NCBI RefSeq assembly: GCF_021390675.1
Contig: NZ_JAJEJV010000004.1
Span: 1,798,001-1,862,000, forward strand
Direction of reading: 5' to 3'
DNA: 64,000 bases
From: Dyella sp. 2HG41-7
Lineage (GTDB): Bacteria; Pseudomonadota; Gammaproteobacteria; Xanthomonadales; Rhodanobacteraceae
This document shows, piece after piece, positions 8,410 through 17,252 of the stretch. Within the stretch, counting starts at the first letter, position 1, and every line of letters begins with the position of its first letter. The translations under genes were made by a program, and so were the position numbers. The notes under the pieces were generated by a model. The model was given only the letters and a program-made list of their open reading frames with translations. It was not told the DNA's origin and did no database searches.

Positions 8410-9537
8410 TCAGTTGTTCAAGCCTTTCCACATATCGTTCAGCAATTCGTCGGCGGGATCGTTGGTTTGTTCCCAATACATGATTCCGCCCAGATGTTCG
8501 GCTTTGATGTAAGCCATCTTGGCCGCAATCGATTGCGGATCGTCGTACGTGATAAAGCGATGGGTGGTTGCGTTCCATAACCAGGGCGCTTGCGCGGCGT
8601 CGTCCCAATAACGCACGTAGCCCTGTTTATTGATGAAGTCCTGTTTCAGTTCCGGCCAATTGTGGCCGCTCTGAAAATGGCCGTAGGTTTGATACAGCCC
8701 GTTGTGATCGGGCTTTACATCGGCGAATTCGCGGCCGTAAAGCGCCGCGCCGATCACCAGCTTTTGCGGCGGAACGCCGGCGGCCAGAAACTCTTTTACG
8801 GCGCGATCGGTAGTGCGGCCGTCGCCCGCGATCAATGCCGAAGCATGTAGGCCTGTGTGATGTCCCGTGGTCGGCGTGTTCGCGTTGACGAAGTCGTACG
8901 TCATCAGATTGAACCAATCCAACGACGGATTGATGGCGGCGATATCGATATCGCTGACAAACGGACCGTCCGCAATCGCAATGCTCAGCGTGTAATGCTT
9001 GTGATCTTTCGCGCCGACGCGATCGAGGCTAGCGCGAACCGACTTCAATAGCAGGGTGAAATTGGCTTTGTCTTGCGGACTGGATTTAATGCCCGACTCG
9101 TGATGTCCGGGGTATTCCCAATCCACATCGAGGCCATCGGCGTGATGCGTGGAAATCATGCGTGCGGCGCTGTCGGCGAATTGCTGGCGACCCGCGGCCG
9201 TGCTGGCGGCTTCGGAAAATCCGCCGACGGTCCAGCCGCCGACCGATACTGCGACTTTCAGTTTCGGATTGACCGACTTCAGCGCAATCAGCGTCTGCAA
9301 TCCTTTCGCGTGATCGTCGTCGAGGCCGACGTTACCGTTCTTGAGCTGTGCAAACGCGAAGATCAGCGTATCGATCTTGCCGACATCTTTGGTTTGCGAC
9401 GGAATCCAGCCGGTGGCGTAACCGACGATGCGATACGGCGGCGACGATTGCGCAAAAGCAGCGCCGCTCATGGCGACGAGCAAAGGCAGGAACAATCCGG
9501 CCAGCATTCGGCCTGGACGAGAGAAAGCGTGACGCAT
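8410..9537 (-). CDS. Secreted GH18 chitinase, single domain
   Basis: This 375-residue GH18 enzyme has a signal peptide (about 1-29, ending AAFA) and no separate binding module. The catalytic motif DGLDVDWEYPG is complete, with Glu141 as acid/base. SVGGW at about 98-102 is the second GH18 signature, and the C-terminal LGGIMYWEQTND carries the conserved Trp region. The ATG at 9537 has GGAG 7 bases upstream; the longer frame to 9609 would hide the signal peptide. It differs in domain plan from the chitinase at 720-2276, so the two are not a recent duplication. Together they suggest growth on fungal or arthropod chitin. Confidence 0.93.
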   Translation of the reverse strand: MRHAFSRPGRMLAGLFLPLLVAMSGAAFAQSSPPYRIVGYATGWIPSQTKDVGKIDTLIFAFAQLKNGNVGLDDDHAKGLQTLIALKSVNPKLKVAVSVGGWTVGGFSEAASTAAGRQQFADSAARMISTHHADGLDVDWEYPGHHESGIKSSPQDKANFTLLLKSVRASLDRVGAKDHKHYTLSIAIADGPFVSDIDIAAINPSLDWFNLMTYDFVNANTPTTGHHTGLHASALIAGDGRTTDRAVKEFLAAGVPPQKLVIGAALYGREFADVKPDHNGLYQTYGHFQSGHNWPELKQDFINKQGYVRYWDDAAQAPWLWNATTHRFITYDDPQSIAAKMAYIKAEHLGGIMYWEQTNDPADELLNDMWKGLNN

Positions 9538-9651
9538 CAATGCACTCCTTAGGAAATCTGCCGATCGTGGTGATCGTATCTCGCGAGACGTTGCGCTTGA
9601 CGTCGACATGACGAATCACCATGTTGACGGCATTCGGACTTGCTATTTCTC

Positions 9652-9855
9652 ATGAACGACGCATCGACCTCTAACGATACTGTTCTGCGCGACGATCCGC
9701 CGCCGCGTAAACCGGTCGAGCCCGATCCCGGCGACTGCTGCGGAAACGGTTGCGATCCGTGCATCTTCGATCTGTACGAAGAAGCGAGGCAGCATTATCG
9801 CGAGGCCCTTGCGGCATGGCGCGAGCGTCATCCGGGCGTGGACCCCGGTTCATAA
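9652..9855 (+). CDS. Small oxidoreductase-like domain protein
   Basis: This 67-residue protein carries the compact Cys cluster CCGNGCDPCIFDLYEEA (Cys29, 30, 34 and 37) typical of the oxidoreductase-like domain family (PF09791 type). The proline-rich N-terminus PPPRKPVEPDPGD is also characteristic. The function is unknown; metal or redox chemistry by the cysteines is a guess. The ATG at 9652 is preferred to a TTG four codons earlier. It is transcribed divergently from the chitinase gene. Confidence 0.85.
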   Translation: MNDASTSNDTVLRDDPPPRKPVEPDPGDCCGNGCDPCIFDLYEEARQHYREALAAWRERHPGVDPGS

Positions 9856-9989
9856 GGCTACCCAAGCACGCTTCTCGTGCACCGTGCTCAAAGGCATGGA
9901 TGGGAACCGCATCGCATCTCAAGCCACGAGGCATTGATGCTGATGTTGCGCTGCATTAAATTGGCAGCCTTGGATAGGGGGAATTCTCG

Positions 9990-10511
9990 ATGAAACGTCT
10001 TTGGGTGATCAGCGCCACAGCGCTGCTTAGCGCGTGCGGTGGTCAAAAAGTGCATGCTCCCGCTTCGTTGGGCGATCTGGTGAAACCAGGCGCCGCGCCG
10101 TGGCTCACGGTGACGGGTGGTGGGGACACGCTCGATGTGCGCGGTCTCGATCATAAGCTCACGCTGGAGCCGTCGCCGGCGCTGGCGGCCGCCGTGCAAT
10201 CGCAGCTCGGCGCCCAGCTTCAGTCCAGTTACGTGCCGGATTTGGTGGTCACTTGCTCGTCGCTCTCCACGGATTTACGCGTGAACGAGGACAAGTCCCC
10301 CGGCAACGTCGCCATGAACCTCGCCGTGCATTGCTCGATCTGGGCGCACGGTTTCGACGCCGGTCGCGACTACAAAACGCAAGTGTCCACCGCCGTGGGC
10401 AGTGGCGCGGTCGATCAGGCCTACGCACAGGCGCTCCCGAAGCTTCTTGCCGACGGCGCTGGCGATATCGCGAACCAAATGCGCGGCGATATCCGCAAAA
10501 TCGCGCACTGA
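9990..10511 (+). CDS. Putative lipoprotein, unknown function
   Basis: The 173-residue product starts MKRLWVISATALLSAC, a lipoprotein signal with lipobox LLSAC and lipidated Cys16. The rest is a soluble periplasmic domain with two further Cys residues (in TCSS and HCSI) that could form a disulfide. I do not recognise the family. GGGGG precedes the ATG at suitable distance. It lies between the small Cys-rich gene and the OPT transporter without an obvious link to either. Confidence 0.8.
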   Translation: MKRLWVISATALLSACGGQKVHAPASLGDLVKPGAAPWLTVTGGGDTLDVRGLDHKLTLEPSPALAAAVQSQLGAQLQSSYVPDLVVTCSSLSTDLRVNEDKSPGNVAMNLAVHCSIWAHGFDAGRDYKTQVSTAVGSGAVDQAYAQALPKLLADGAGDIANQMRGDIRKIAH

Positions 10512-10617
10512 TAGCGGTCCCCGCCGCTCGTTCGAGGGGCGGGCGCCACGTCGAGGGCCAACACTCACCTGACGATCCACGCTATCTTGTTAGCTGGACA
10601 GTTTGGGGAGACCGCCC

Positions 10618-12615
10618 GTGAATGCAGTATCTGGACCCGACGCGCCACGCGCCGAATTCACCTTACGTGGCCTGATCATAGGCATCGTGATCACGCTCGT
10701 GTTCACGGCGGCCAATGTGTTCTTCGGCCTGAAGGCCGGCCTGACCTTCGCCACGTCGATTCCGGCGGCGGTGATTTCGATGGCCATCCTGCGCGCCATG
10801 AAGAACGCGACGATCCAGGAAAACAACATCGTGCAGACGGTGGCGTCGGCCGCCGGCACGCTGTCGTCGATCATTTTCGTGTTGCCGGGTCTGATCATCA
10901 TCGGGTGGTGGACGGGTTTCCCGTTCTGGATGTCGTTCGGCATCTGCGCGGCGGGCGGCATTCTCGGCGTCATGTACACCATCCCGCTGCGTCGCGCGCT
11001 GGTCACCGATTCCGATCTGCCGTATCCCGAAGGCGTCGCGTGCGCCGAAGTCCTGAAAGTGGGTTCGGGCGAAGTGGTGGAGGCATCGGATTCGGCGGCG
11101 GTGGAAGGCGGCACCAGCGGCCTGATGGCGGTGGTCGTTGGTTCCATCGTTTCGGCGGTGTTCTACATCGTGGTGCAGACCAAGATTTTCGCCAGCGATA
11201 TGGCGCAGTACTTCCGCATCGGCGATCGCGGCGCGGCGAGCGGTTATGACTTCTCGCTTTCGTTCGCGCTGTTTGCCGTGGGGCATCTGGTCGGCCTGTG
11301 GGTCGGTCTCGCGATGTTGTTCGGCGCGATCATCGGTTGGGGCTGGGCGGTACCGCATTTCACCTTGCTGCATCCGGCCACCGGCGATGTCTCCGATGTG
11401 GCGCAAGCCGCGTGGAGTCATTACGTGCGCTTTGTCGGCGCGGGCGCCATCGGCGTGGCGGCGATCTGGACGCTGGCCAAGTTAGTGAAGCCCGTTGTGA
11501 GTGGCCTTTCCTCGGCGATGGCCGCGTCGCGCGTGCGCAAAGCGGGCAAGGGCGACACCTTGCCGCGCACCGAACAAGACATTCCGATCGGCATCGTGGG
11601 TTTGATCGTGCTGATCTGCATGTTGCCTATCGCCTACCTGCTGGGGCATTTCAGCGTCGTCAGCGGCCTGGCTTCGCACACCGCGTTGCTGGTGATCGGT
11701 GGCGTGATTTTCGTGCTGATTCTCAGCTTCCTGGTGTCGACGGTGTGCGGCTACATGGCGGGCTTGATCGGTTCGTCCAACAGTCCGTTGTCGGGTATCG
11801 GCATCCTGGTGGTGATCATCGCCGCGCTGCTGTTGGTGTTGGGCGTGAAATCCGATCTGCCGGCCGATTCGGGCAAGGCGCTAGTGGCGTTTGCGCTCTT
11901 CATTACATCGGTGGTGTTCGCCGTCGCTGCGATCGCCAACAACAATCTGCAGGATTTGAAAACGGGCCAGCTCGTCGATGCGACGCCGTGGCGACAGCAG
12001 GCGGCGCTGGTGATCGGCGTGATCGCCGGTGCGATTGTGATTCCACCGGTGCTGGATCTGCTCAACAAGGCGTACGGCTTTCTCGGCGCGCCGGGCGTCG
12101 ATCCCGCGCATGCTTTGCCTGCGCCGCAGGCCGGGCTGATTTCGGCGCTCGCGCAGGGCGTGATTCAAAACAATATCGACTGGAGCCTGATCGGCATCGG
12201 TGCGCTCGTGGGCGTGGGCATCATCGTGCTCGACGCCATTTTGGCCAAGACCGCCAAGTCGGCACGTTTGCCGCCGCTCGCGGTGGGCCTGGGTATATAC
12301 CTGCCGACCTCCACGACGTTGATGATCGTGGTAGGCGCGATCGTCGGTTGGTACTTCGACAAGCGTGCAGACCGCACCCCGAAAGCGGACGCGACCAAGC
12401 AACTTGGTGTGTTGCTGGCGTCGGGCATGATCGTGGGCGAAAGCATCATCGGCGTGATCGTGGCCGCCTGCGTGGTGTTTATGGGCAAGCCGGCGCCGTT
12501 CGCCCTGGTCGGCGACAGCTTCGAGAACGCCTCTGTGTGGGTCGGCAGCGTCGCGTTTATCGCGGTGACGTTTGCGATGTATCGCTGGATCAGCCGCCTG
12601 GGTCAGAAGAGCTGA
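10618..12615 (+). CDS. OPT-family oligopeptide transporter
   Basis: This 665-residue inner-membrane protein is almost wholly hydrophobic, with roughly 15 membrane segments, and matches the OPT family (bacterial oligopeptide subfamily). Diagnostic segments are the N-terminal FFGLKAGLTFATSIPAAVIS, NNIVQTVASAAGT, and the SDLPYPEGVACAEVLK motif at about 135-150. OPT proteins import oligopeptides or metal chelates by proton symport; the bacterial substrates are mostly untested. GTG at 10618 follows GGGGAG at good distance; the TTG at 10603 overlaps that site and is rejected. A hairpin at 12634-12657 follows the stop. Confidence 0.92.
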   Translation: MNAVSGPDAPRAEFTLRGLIIGIVITLVFTAANVFFGLKAGLTFATSIPAAVISMAILRAMKNATIQENNIVQTVASAAGTLSSIIFVLPGLIIIGWWTGFPFWMSFGICAAGGILGVMYTIPLRRALVTDSDLPYPEGVACAEVLKVGSGEVVEASDSAAVEGGTSGLMAVVVGSIVSAVFYIVVQTKIFASDMAQYFRIGDRGAASGYDFSLSFALFAVGHLVGLWVGLAMLFGAIIGWGWAVPHFTLLHPATGDVSDVAQAAWSHYVRFVGAGAIGVAAIWTLAKLVKPVVSGLSSAMAASRVRKAGKGDTLPRTEQDIPIGIVGLIVLICMLPIAYLLGHFSVVSGLASHTALLVIGGVIFVLILSFLVSTVCGYMAGLIGSSNSPLSGIGILVVIIAALLLVLGVKSDLPADSGKALVAFALFITSVVFAVAAIANNNLQDLKTGQLVDATPWRQQAALVIGVIAGAIVIPPVLDLLNKAYGFLGAPGVDPAHALPAPQAGLISALAQGVIQNNIDWSLIGIGALVGVGIIVLDAILAKTAKSARLPPLAVGLGIYLPTSTTLMIVVGAIVGWYFDKRADRTPKADATKQLGVLLASGMIVGESIIGVIVAACVVFMGKPAPFALVGDSFENASVWVGSVAFIAVTFAMYRWISRLGQKS

Positions 12616-12633
12616 CGCCCTGTTGTAGGCACG

Positions 12634-12657
12634 CCCTCTCCTTTTCGGAGGAGAGGG
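12634..12657 (+). terminator. Possible terminator of OPT gene
   Basis: CCCTCTCC and GGAGAGGG form an 8-bp stem with the loop TTTTCGGA just after the OPT stop. There is no T tract after it, so it may be an mRNA-stabilising hairpin instead. Confidence 0.4.
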
Positions 12658-12708
12658 AACGTGGAACGCGGGTAAAATAATCGCTCCCTTTCCACGGAAC
12701 GCCATCGC

Positions 12709-13776
12709 TTGTCGCTCGCCGGTTTCCATGCATCCGCGTCCGAAGACGTGCTGGATGCCTTGTTTTTGCCCTTTACGGACGGCGTCTTACGATGGCCCGC
12801 CGATGGACGCGTGTTGTTTTTGCGAGCGCGCGACGGGTTTCGAATGCGTGAGGTCGCGCGTCAAGACTGGCTTTGCGAACAAAGTTTCAAGCCGTTTGCC
12901 GAAGCGCTGAAGCACAGCGGTTTGCCGGTAGGCGACGTCGCGCACGATGCGCGTTTCAAGGTGGTGCTGCTTCTGCCGCCGCGGCAACGCGACGAAGCGC
13001 GCGCGTTATTTGCCAAAGCGCTACATCATCTTGAAGACGGCGGCGTAGTGGTGGCGTGCGTGCCCAATGCCGAAGGCGCGAAGTCCGCGCAGGCCGATCT
13101 CGCTGCCTTGCTTGGATCGGTGAGTCATCTTTCCAAGCACAGGTGCCGGGTGTTTTGGGGAAGGTCATCGTCGTCGATCAATCATGCGACGTTCGAATCG
13201 TGGCTTGCGCTCGATGCACCGCAGACGAATGCAGCGGGTTATTGGAGTAGGCCCGGCTTGTTCGCGTGGGATCGCGTGGATACTGCATCGGCGCTGCTGG
13301 CGGCGCATTTGCCAGACGATTTGCACGGGCGCGTTGCGGATTTCGGCGCGAGCTACGGGTATCTTGCATCACGCATCATTGCGCGCTGTTCGCAGATTGC
13401 CGAGCTCGATTTGTACGAAGCCGAAGCGCGCGCGCTGGAACCGGCGCGCCTGAATATCGAACAAGCCATGCGCGATCATGCGCGTCAACTTGCGATCGGT
13501 TTTTACTGGCACGACGTCACAACCGGCGTCGAACGGCGATACGACGCCATCGTCAGCAATCCGCCGTTTCACCAGGGCAGGGCGGATCTGCCGGATCTAG
13601 GCCGCGCGTTTATCGCGCAAGCGGCGCGCGCTTTGCAGACACAGGGACGATTGTGGTTGGTGGCCAATCGTCATTTACCGTACGAAGCCACGCTTGCCGA
13701 TCATTTCGAGCACGTGCGCACCGTGGTCGTGCAAGACGGTTTCAAAGTCATCGAAGGAAGAGGTGTACGCGGATGA
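12709..13776 (+). CDS. rsmC: RsmC/RlmG-like rRNA guanine-N2 methyltransferase
   Basis: This 355-residue protein shows the duplicated architecture of RsmC/RlmG enzymes: a degenerate N-terminal methyltransferase-like half and a catalytic C-terminal half. The latter has the SAM region ADFGASYGYLA at about 207-217 and the N2-guanine signature SNPPFH at about 283-288. RsmC methylates G1207 of 16S rRNA and RlmG methylates G1835 of 23S rRNA; which applies here is uncertain. The TTG at 12709 is used because no ATG or GTG occurs in frame before the domain begins. The stop overlaps the next start by 4 bp (ATGA), so it is coupled with rsuA, another rRNA modification gene. Confidence 0.82.
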   Translation: MSLAGFHASASEDVLDALFLPFTDGVLRWPADGRVLFLRARDGFRMREVARQDWLCEQSFKPFAEALKHSGLPVGDVAHDARFKVVLLLPPRQRDEARALFAKALHHLEDGGVVVACVPNAEGAKSAQADLAALLGSVSHLSKHRCRVFWGRSSSSINHATFESWLALDAPQTNAAGYWSRPGLFAWDRVDTASALLAAHLPDDLHGRVADFGASYGYLASRIIARCSQIAELDLYEAEARALEPARLNIEQAMRDHARQLAIGFYWHDVTTGVERRYDAIVSNPPFHQGRADLPDLGRAFIAQAARALQTQGRLWLVANRHLPYEATLADHFEHVRTVVVQDGFKVIEGRGVRG

Positions 13777-14483
13777 GGTTGGTCAAGCTGATTGCAAACC
13801 TTGGCTACGGCAGCCGCAAAGAGGTGGCGTGGATGTTCCGTGAGGGGCGCATCACCGATCCCGACGGCGAAGTGCTTTATGCCGACGACAAAGTCGAACA
13901 CGCGCACATCCGCATTGACGGCGAACCGCTCGACCCGCCCACGGGCATTGTGCTGATGATGAATAAACCGTTGGGCGTCACGTGCTCGCGCAAAGATCCC
14001 GGCCGCGTGGTGTACGACTTGCTACCGCTGCGCTATCGCCAGCGTAGCCCTGCGCTTTCCACGGTCGGAAGATTGGATCGCGACACGTCCGGTTTGTTGT
14101 TATTGACCGACGACGGTGCGATGTTGCATCGGATCATTTCGCCGCGTGCGAACGTCACCAAGGTTTACGAAGCGACGTTGGCTCAGGATCTGCGCGGCGA
14201 CGAGCAAGCGTTGTTTGCTAGCGGAACGATGATGTTGGAATCGGAGACGACGCCGCTGCTTCCGGCCAAGCTGGATGTGTTCGCGCCGCGTCATGTTCGT
14301 TTGTCGATTACCGAAGGGCGCTATCACCAGGTGCGCCGAATGTTTGCGGCGACCGGCAACCACGTCGATACCTTGCAGCGCACGGCGCTGGGGCGTTTGT
14401 CGACGGATGGTTTGCAAGCCGGCGCGTGGCGTCAGCTTGAAACGAACGATATCGCGCAAATATTCGAATCGGCGGATAGTTAA
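13773..14483 (+). CDS. rsuA: 16S rRNA pseudouridine synthase RsuA-type
   Basis: This 236-residue enzyme has an N-terminal S4 RNA-binding domain (about 1-55) and a pseudouridine synthase domain of the RsuA/RluB/E/F family. The catalytic motif GRLDRDTSGLLLLT holds Asp102, and the C-terminal EGRYHQVRRMFAA is typical. RsuA converts U516 of 16S rRNA. The ATG at 13773 overlaps the stop of the preceding methyltransferase gene, which suggests translational coupling. A perfect inverted repeat (14469-14491) spans the stop codon. Confidence 0.88.
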   Translation: MRLVKLIANLGYGSRKEVAWMFREGRITDPDGEVLYADDKVEHAHIRIDGEPLDPPTGIVLMMNKPLGVTCSRKDPGRVVYDLLPLRYRQRSPALSTVGRLDRDTSGLLLLTDDGAMLHRIISPRANVTKVYEATLAQDLRGDEQALFASGTMMLESETTPLLPAKLDVFAPRHVRLSITEGRYHQVRRMFAATGNHVDTLQRTALGRLSTDGLQAGAWRQLETNDIAQIFESADS

Positions 14484-14491
14484 TCCGCCGA
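14469..14491. terminator. Hairpin spanning the rsuA stop codon
   Basis: TCGGCGGAT and ATCCGCCGA pair perfectly around AGTTA, which contains part of the rsuA stop. No T tract follows. It may end or stabilise the rsmC-rsuA mRNA. Confidence 0.45.
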
Positions 14492-14499
14492 CGCGTATG

Positions 14500-14700
14500 T
14501 CACGACTTGGCTTGCATCTGCTGAATCCGCGCCATTTCGTCTTCGCGGCGGGATCGAGCACTGGACGTCCATGAGACCAACTTGAGCTCCGAGAGCGTGT
14601 TGCTTTCTTTTACGGCGTCCTGCTTGATCGATACTGAGAGCATCCCTGCTACCAGCTGCATTCCGCGCACTAAGGCGGAACGAGCGAGAAGCATGTGCAT
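14500..14700 (-). CDS. Small hypothetical protein
   Basis: A 66-codon frame starting MHMLLARSALVRGMQ has GGAG 8 bases before its ATG and sits alone in a 364-bp gap between rsuA and selO, convergent to rsuA. The middle is mildly hydrophobic; the C-terminus is charged (RSRREDEMARIQQMQAKS) and probably helical. I recognise no family. The case for it being real rests on the ribosome binding site and the otherwise unexplained gap. Confidence 0.5.
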   Translation of the reverse strand: MHMLLARSALVRGMQLVAGMLSVSIKQDAVKESNTLSELKLVSWTSSARSRREDEMARIQQMQAKS

Positions 14701-14847
14701 GTTGTTTACTCCATCGACTACCCCTGCGTAGCCGCGAGCAAACTGTACCAAGCTTTAATCGTGAATGTATAGAGTGCGTGAATATGAGTTTTTCGTCGCA
14801 ATTTTGCTGTCTTGCACCACGCTGACATTGCTTGAATATCCCTCGCC

Positions 14848-16413
14848 ATGCCTTTGACGTCACTGACATTCGATAACGCATTCGTCCGCGATTTACCGGG
14901 CGACCTCGACCATGGCCGCGGTGCGCGGCAAGTTCAGGGCGCGCTGTATTCGCGCATCGATCCCAGTCCGGTTGCCGCGCCGCGCACTGTTGCATGGTCA
15001 CGTGAGATGGCGGATGAGCTCGGACTCAGCGAGGACGACATCGCAAGTCCGTTTTTCGCGCAGGTGTTCGGCGGCAATGGCGTGCTGGAAGGCATGCAGC
15101 CGTGGGCGTCCAACTACGGTGGGCATCAATTCGGCGTATGGGCCGGTCAGCTTGGCGACGGACGGGCGATTTCGCTGGGTGAAGCCCTTACACAGCGCGG
15201 AAAGCGACTGGAATTGCAGCTAAAGGGCGCTGGCGCCACACCGTATTCGCGCGGTGCGGACGGCCGCGCGGTGTTGCGCTCGTCGATCCGTGAATTCCTT
15301 TGCAGCGAAGCGATGCACCATTTGGGCGTACCGACCACGCGTGCGCTGAGTCTGGTGGTTACCGGCGAAACGGTCGAGCGCGACATGTTCTACGACGGCC
15401 ATCCGCAGGACGAAGCCGGAGCCATCGTGTGCCGCGTGGCGCCATCGTTCATTCGCTTCGGGCATTTCGAATTGCCCGCATCGCGCAACGACACCACGCT
15501 GTTGCGCCAGTTGGTCGATTTCACCATTCGTCGCGATTTTCCCGAGTTAAGCGGCAGCGACGAAAACCGCTACGGCGACTGGTTTTCGCAAGTCTGCGCG
15601 CGCACCGCCATCATGATCGCGCATTGGATGCGAGTGGGTTTCGTGCACGGCGTGATGAACACGGACAACATGTCGATACTCGGTCTCACGATCGATTACG
15701 GCCCATACGGCTGGGTCGACAACTTCGATCCCGATTGGACGCCCAACACGACCGACGCCATGCGTCGCCGCTACCGTTTTGGACAGCAGCCGAATGTGGC
15801 GTGGTGGAATCTCAGCCGGCTCGCGGCGGCGCTGGCGCCGTTGTTTGGAGACGTTGCGCCGTTGCAAGCAGGCTTGGATCGCTACGTAGCCGAATACATG
15901 TCGCAGACCCGCCGCGATGCGGCGGCCAAACTCGGTCTCTACGAGTGTCGCGACGACGACGTCGCGCGCATGGAATCGTTGCAGCGCCTGATGCATGAAG
16001 CCGACGTGGACATGACGCTGTTTTTCCGCGCGCTGAGCCAGATCGATATTCAAGCGCCGTCGTTGGGGCCGTTGCGTCACGCGTTTTACGACGATGCCAA
16101 GCGGCAAGCTGCAGAAGTCGATTTCCAGCATTGGCTCGACGATTACGCAGCCCGCGTGCGCGAGGATGCATGGACGTCGGAGCAGCGACAGCAGTGCATG
16201 CATACGGCCAATCCTTGCTACGTGCTGCGCAACTATCTCGCGCAAGAAGCCATCGACCGCGCGACGCAGGGCGATTACGAAGGCATCCATACCTTGCTCG
16301 ATGTGATGCGACGTCCCTACGACGAACAACCCGGACGGGAGCACTTCGCGCAAAAGCGGCCCGAGTGGGCGAAGACGCGCGCAGGGTGCTCGATGCTTTC
16401 CTGTAGTTCATAA
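14848..16413 (+). CDS. selO: Protein adenylyltransferase SelO (YdiU)
   Basis: The 521-residue product is a full-length SelO pseudokinase, which transfers AMP from ATP to Ser, Thr or Tyr of target proteins and is linked to redox stress. Visible marks are [18 protein letters not shown] (about 91-108), [19 protein letters not shown] in the nucleotide-binding region, [19 protein letters not shown] for the metal and catalytic site, and the C-terminal SCSS. That last motif is where mitochondrial SelO carries selenocysteine; here it is Cys. The gene stands alone. Its last 97 bp overlap, antisense, the end of the proline-rich gene on the other strand. Confidence 0.93.
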   Translation: MPLTSLTFDNAFVRDLPGDLDHGRGARQVQGALYSRIDPSPVAAPRTVAWSREMADELGLSEDDIASPFFAQVFGGNGVLEGMQPWASNYGGHQFGVWAGQLGDGRAISLGEALTQRGKRLELQLKGAGATPYSRGADGRAVLRSSIREFLCSEAMHHLGVPTTRALSLVVTGETVERDMFYDGHPQDEAGAIVCRVAPSFIRFGHFELPASRNDTTLLRQLVDFTIRRDFPELSGSDENRYGDWFSQVCARTAIMIAHWMRVGFVHGVMNTDNMSILGLTIDYGPYGWVDNFDPDWTPNTTDAMRRRYRFGQQPNVAWWNLSRLAAALAPLFGDVAPLQAGLDRYVAEYMSQTRRDAAAKLGLYECRDDDVARMESLQRLMHEADVDMTLFFRALSQIDIQAPSLGPLRHAFYDDAKRQAAEVDFQHWLDDYAARVREDAWTSEQRQQCMHTANPCYVLRNYLAQEAIDRATQGDYEGIHTLLDVMRRPYDEQPGREHFAQKRPEWAKTRAGCSMLSCSS

Positions 16414-17216
16414 AACGAATCGGGGCGCGATGTCGCGCCCCGATCGTGTGATGGAAGAAACCACTTAGCCCCCGCTGTCATTTCCATTGTTGCCTGTTGC
16501 GGTGGCTGTTTAGGAGCCGGCCGCGCATTTTGCGGGGGACGATTTCCGCCGTTCTGTGGCGGCCGATTGTCGCCTGGAGGCGGTTGAGGCCGATTGCCCC
16601 CACCGGGTGGTTGCGGTCGATTTCCACCACCTGGCGGTTGGGGCCGATTGCCGCCGCCCGGCGGTTGCGGTCGATTTCCGTTCCCGGGTGGTTGCGGACG
16701 GTTACCGCCCGGAGGCTGTGGACGTTGTCCGCCAGGCGGACGATAGCCCGGTGGTCGATGGCCTCCTGGCGGTATCGGCCGAATGGGCGGCCTAGGTCCC
16801 GGGAAGGGTCGCACCGGAACAGGACGCCCATACCAGCGCGCACGATCGCGATAAAACGGCCGGTTGACGTAGTAACGCCCCCAATACGCACCGATGGTGA
16901 AGGTGACGATAGGAATGCCAATACGCGCGCCGTAGTCGGTGACGATCACCGGCTGACTGTTGTACAGATATTCGATATACGGCCCGGCGACCCAGCCGCG
17001 ATTGCCCGCGGCGATCACGTCGCACCACTCCCAGCCTTCGGTGCAACCTTGCACATCGACCGGCATGCCCGGTCCCAAAGTGAGGACAACGGGATATTGC
17101 GGATCGGGTCCTGCGAGCATATTCACGGTGGCGACGGTATAGCCGTCCGCCGCGAAAGCGGCCGCAGGAGTCAACATCATAAGAGCGGTCGCAAGCGACC
17201 ACAGCACGCGTTTCAT
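16317..17216 (-). CDS. Exported SH3-domain protein with Pro-rich repeats
   Basis: The 299-residue product has a signal peptide (1-23, ending AFAA), then a bacterial SH3-like domain (about 24-80) with [11 protein letters not shown] and [14 protein letters not shown] Tyr/Arg/Trp-rich stretch follows, then a proline tract made of GNRPQPPGG-type units (about 165-235). The last 50 or so residues run through a GC-rich hairpin and antisense to the 3' end of selO, and look unlike the rest. A one-base shift near 16470 would end the protein before selO. GGAGG precedes the ATG at 17216; the frame upstream belongs to the repeat element. A cell-wall-facing role is inference. Confidence 0.75.
   Translation of the reverse strand: MKRVLWSLATALMMLTPAAAFAADGYTVATVNMLAGPDPQYPVVLTLGPGMPVDVQGCTEGWEWCDVIAAGNRGWVAGPYIEYLYNSQPVIVTDYGARIGIPIVTFTIGAYWGRYYVNRPFYRDRARWYGRPVPVRPFPGPRPPIRPIPPGGHRPPGYRPPGGQRPQPPGGNRPQPPGNGNRPQPPGGGNRPQPPGGGNRPQPPGGGNRPQPPPGDNRPPQNGGNRPPQNARPAPKQPPQQATMEMTAGAKWFLPSHDRGATSRPDSFYELQESIEHPARVFAHSGRFCAKCSRPGCSS
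16422..16445. terminator. GC-rich hairpin downstream of selO
   Basis: ATCGGGGCGCGA and TCGCGCCCCGAT pair perfectly around a short loop 8 bases after the selO stop. No T run follows. It lies inside the C-terminal codons of the antisense proline-rich gene. Confidence 0.55.
16590..16745 (-). repeat. Tandem repeat coding for Pro-Gly-Asn-Arg units
   Basis: Degenerate 24-27 bp units encode GNRPQPP(G)GG repeats in the exported SH3 protein on the minus strand. Several adjacent units are nearly identical in DNA, so copy number may vary between strains. Confidence 0.8.
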
Positions 17217-17252
17217 CGATCGATCCTCCGGCATGGGTGGATGTACGACGTC

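Noticed and set aside
13266-13772. Upstream extension of the rsuA frame inside the rsmC-like gene
   Set aside because: The extension is an Arg/Ser/Ala-rich out-of-frame reading of the rsmC-like gene. The S4 domain begins at the ATG at 13773, which overlaps the previous stop.
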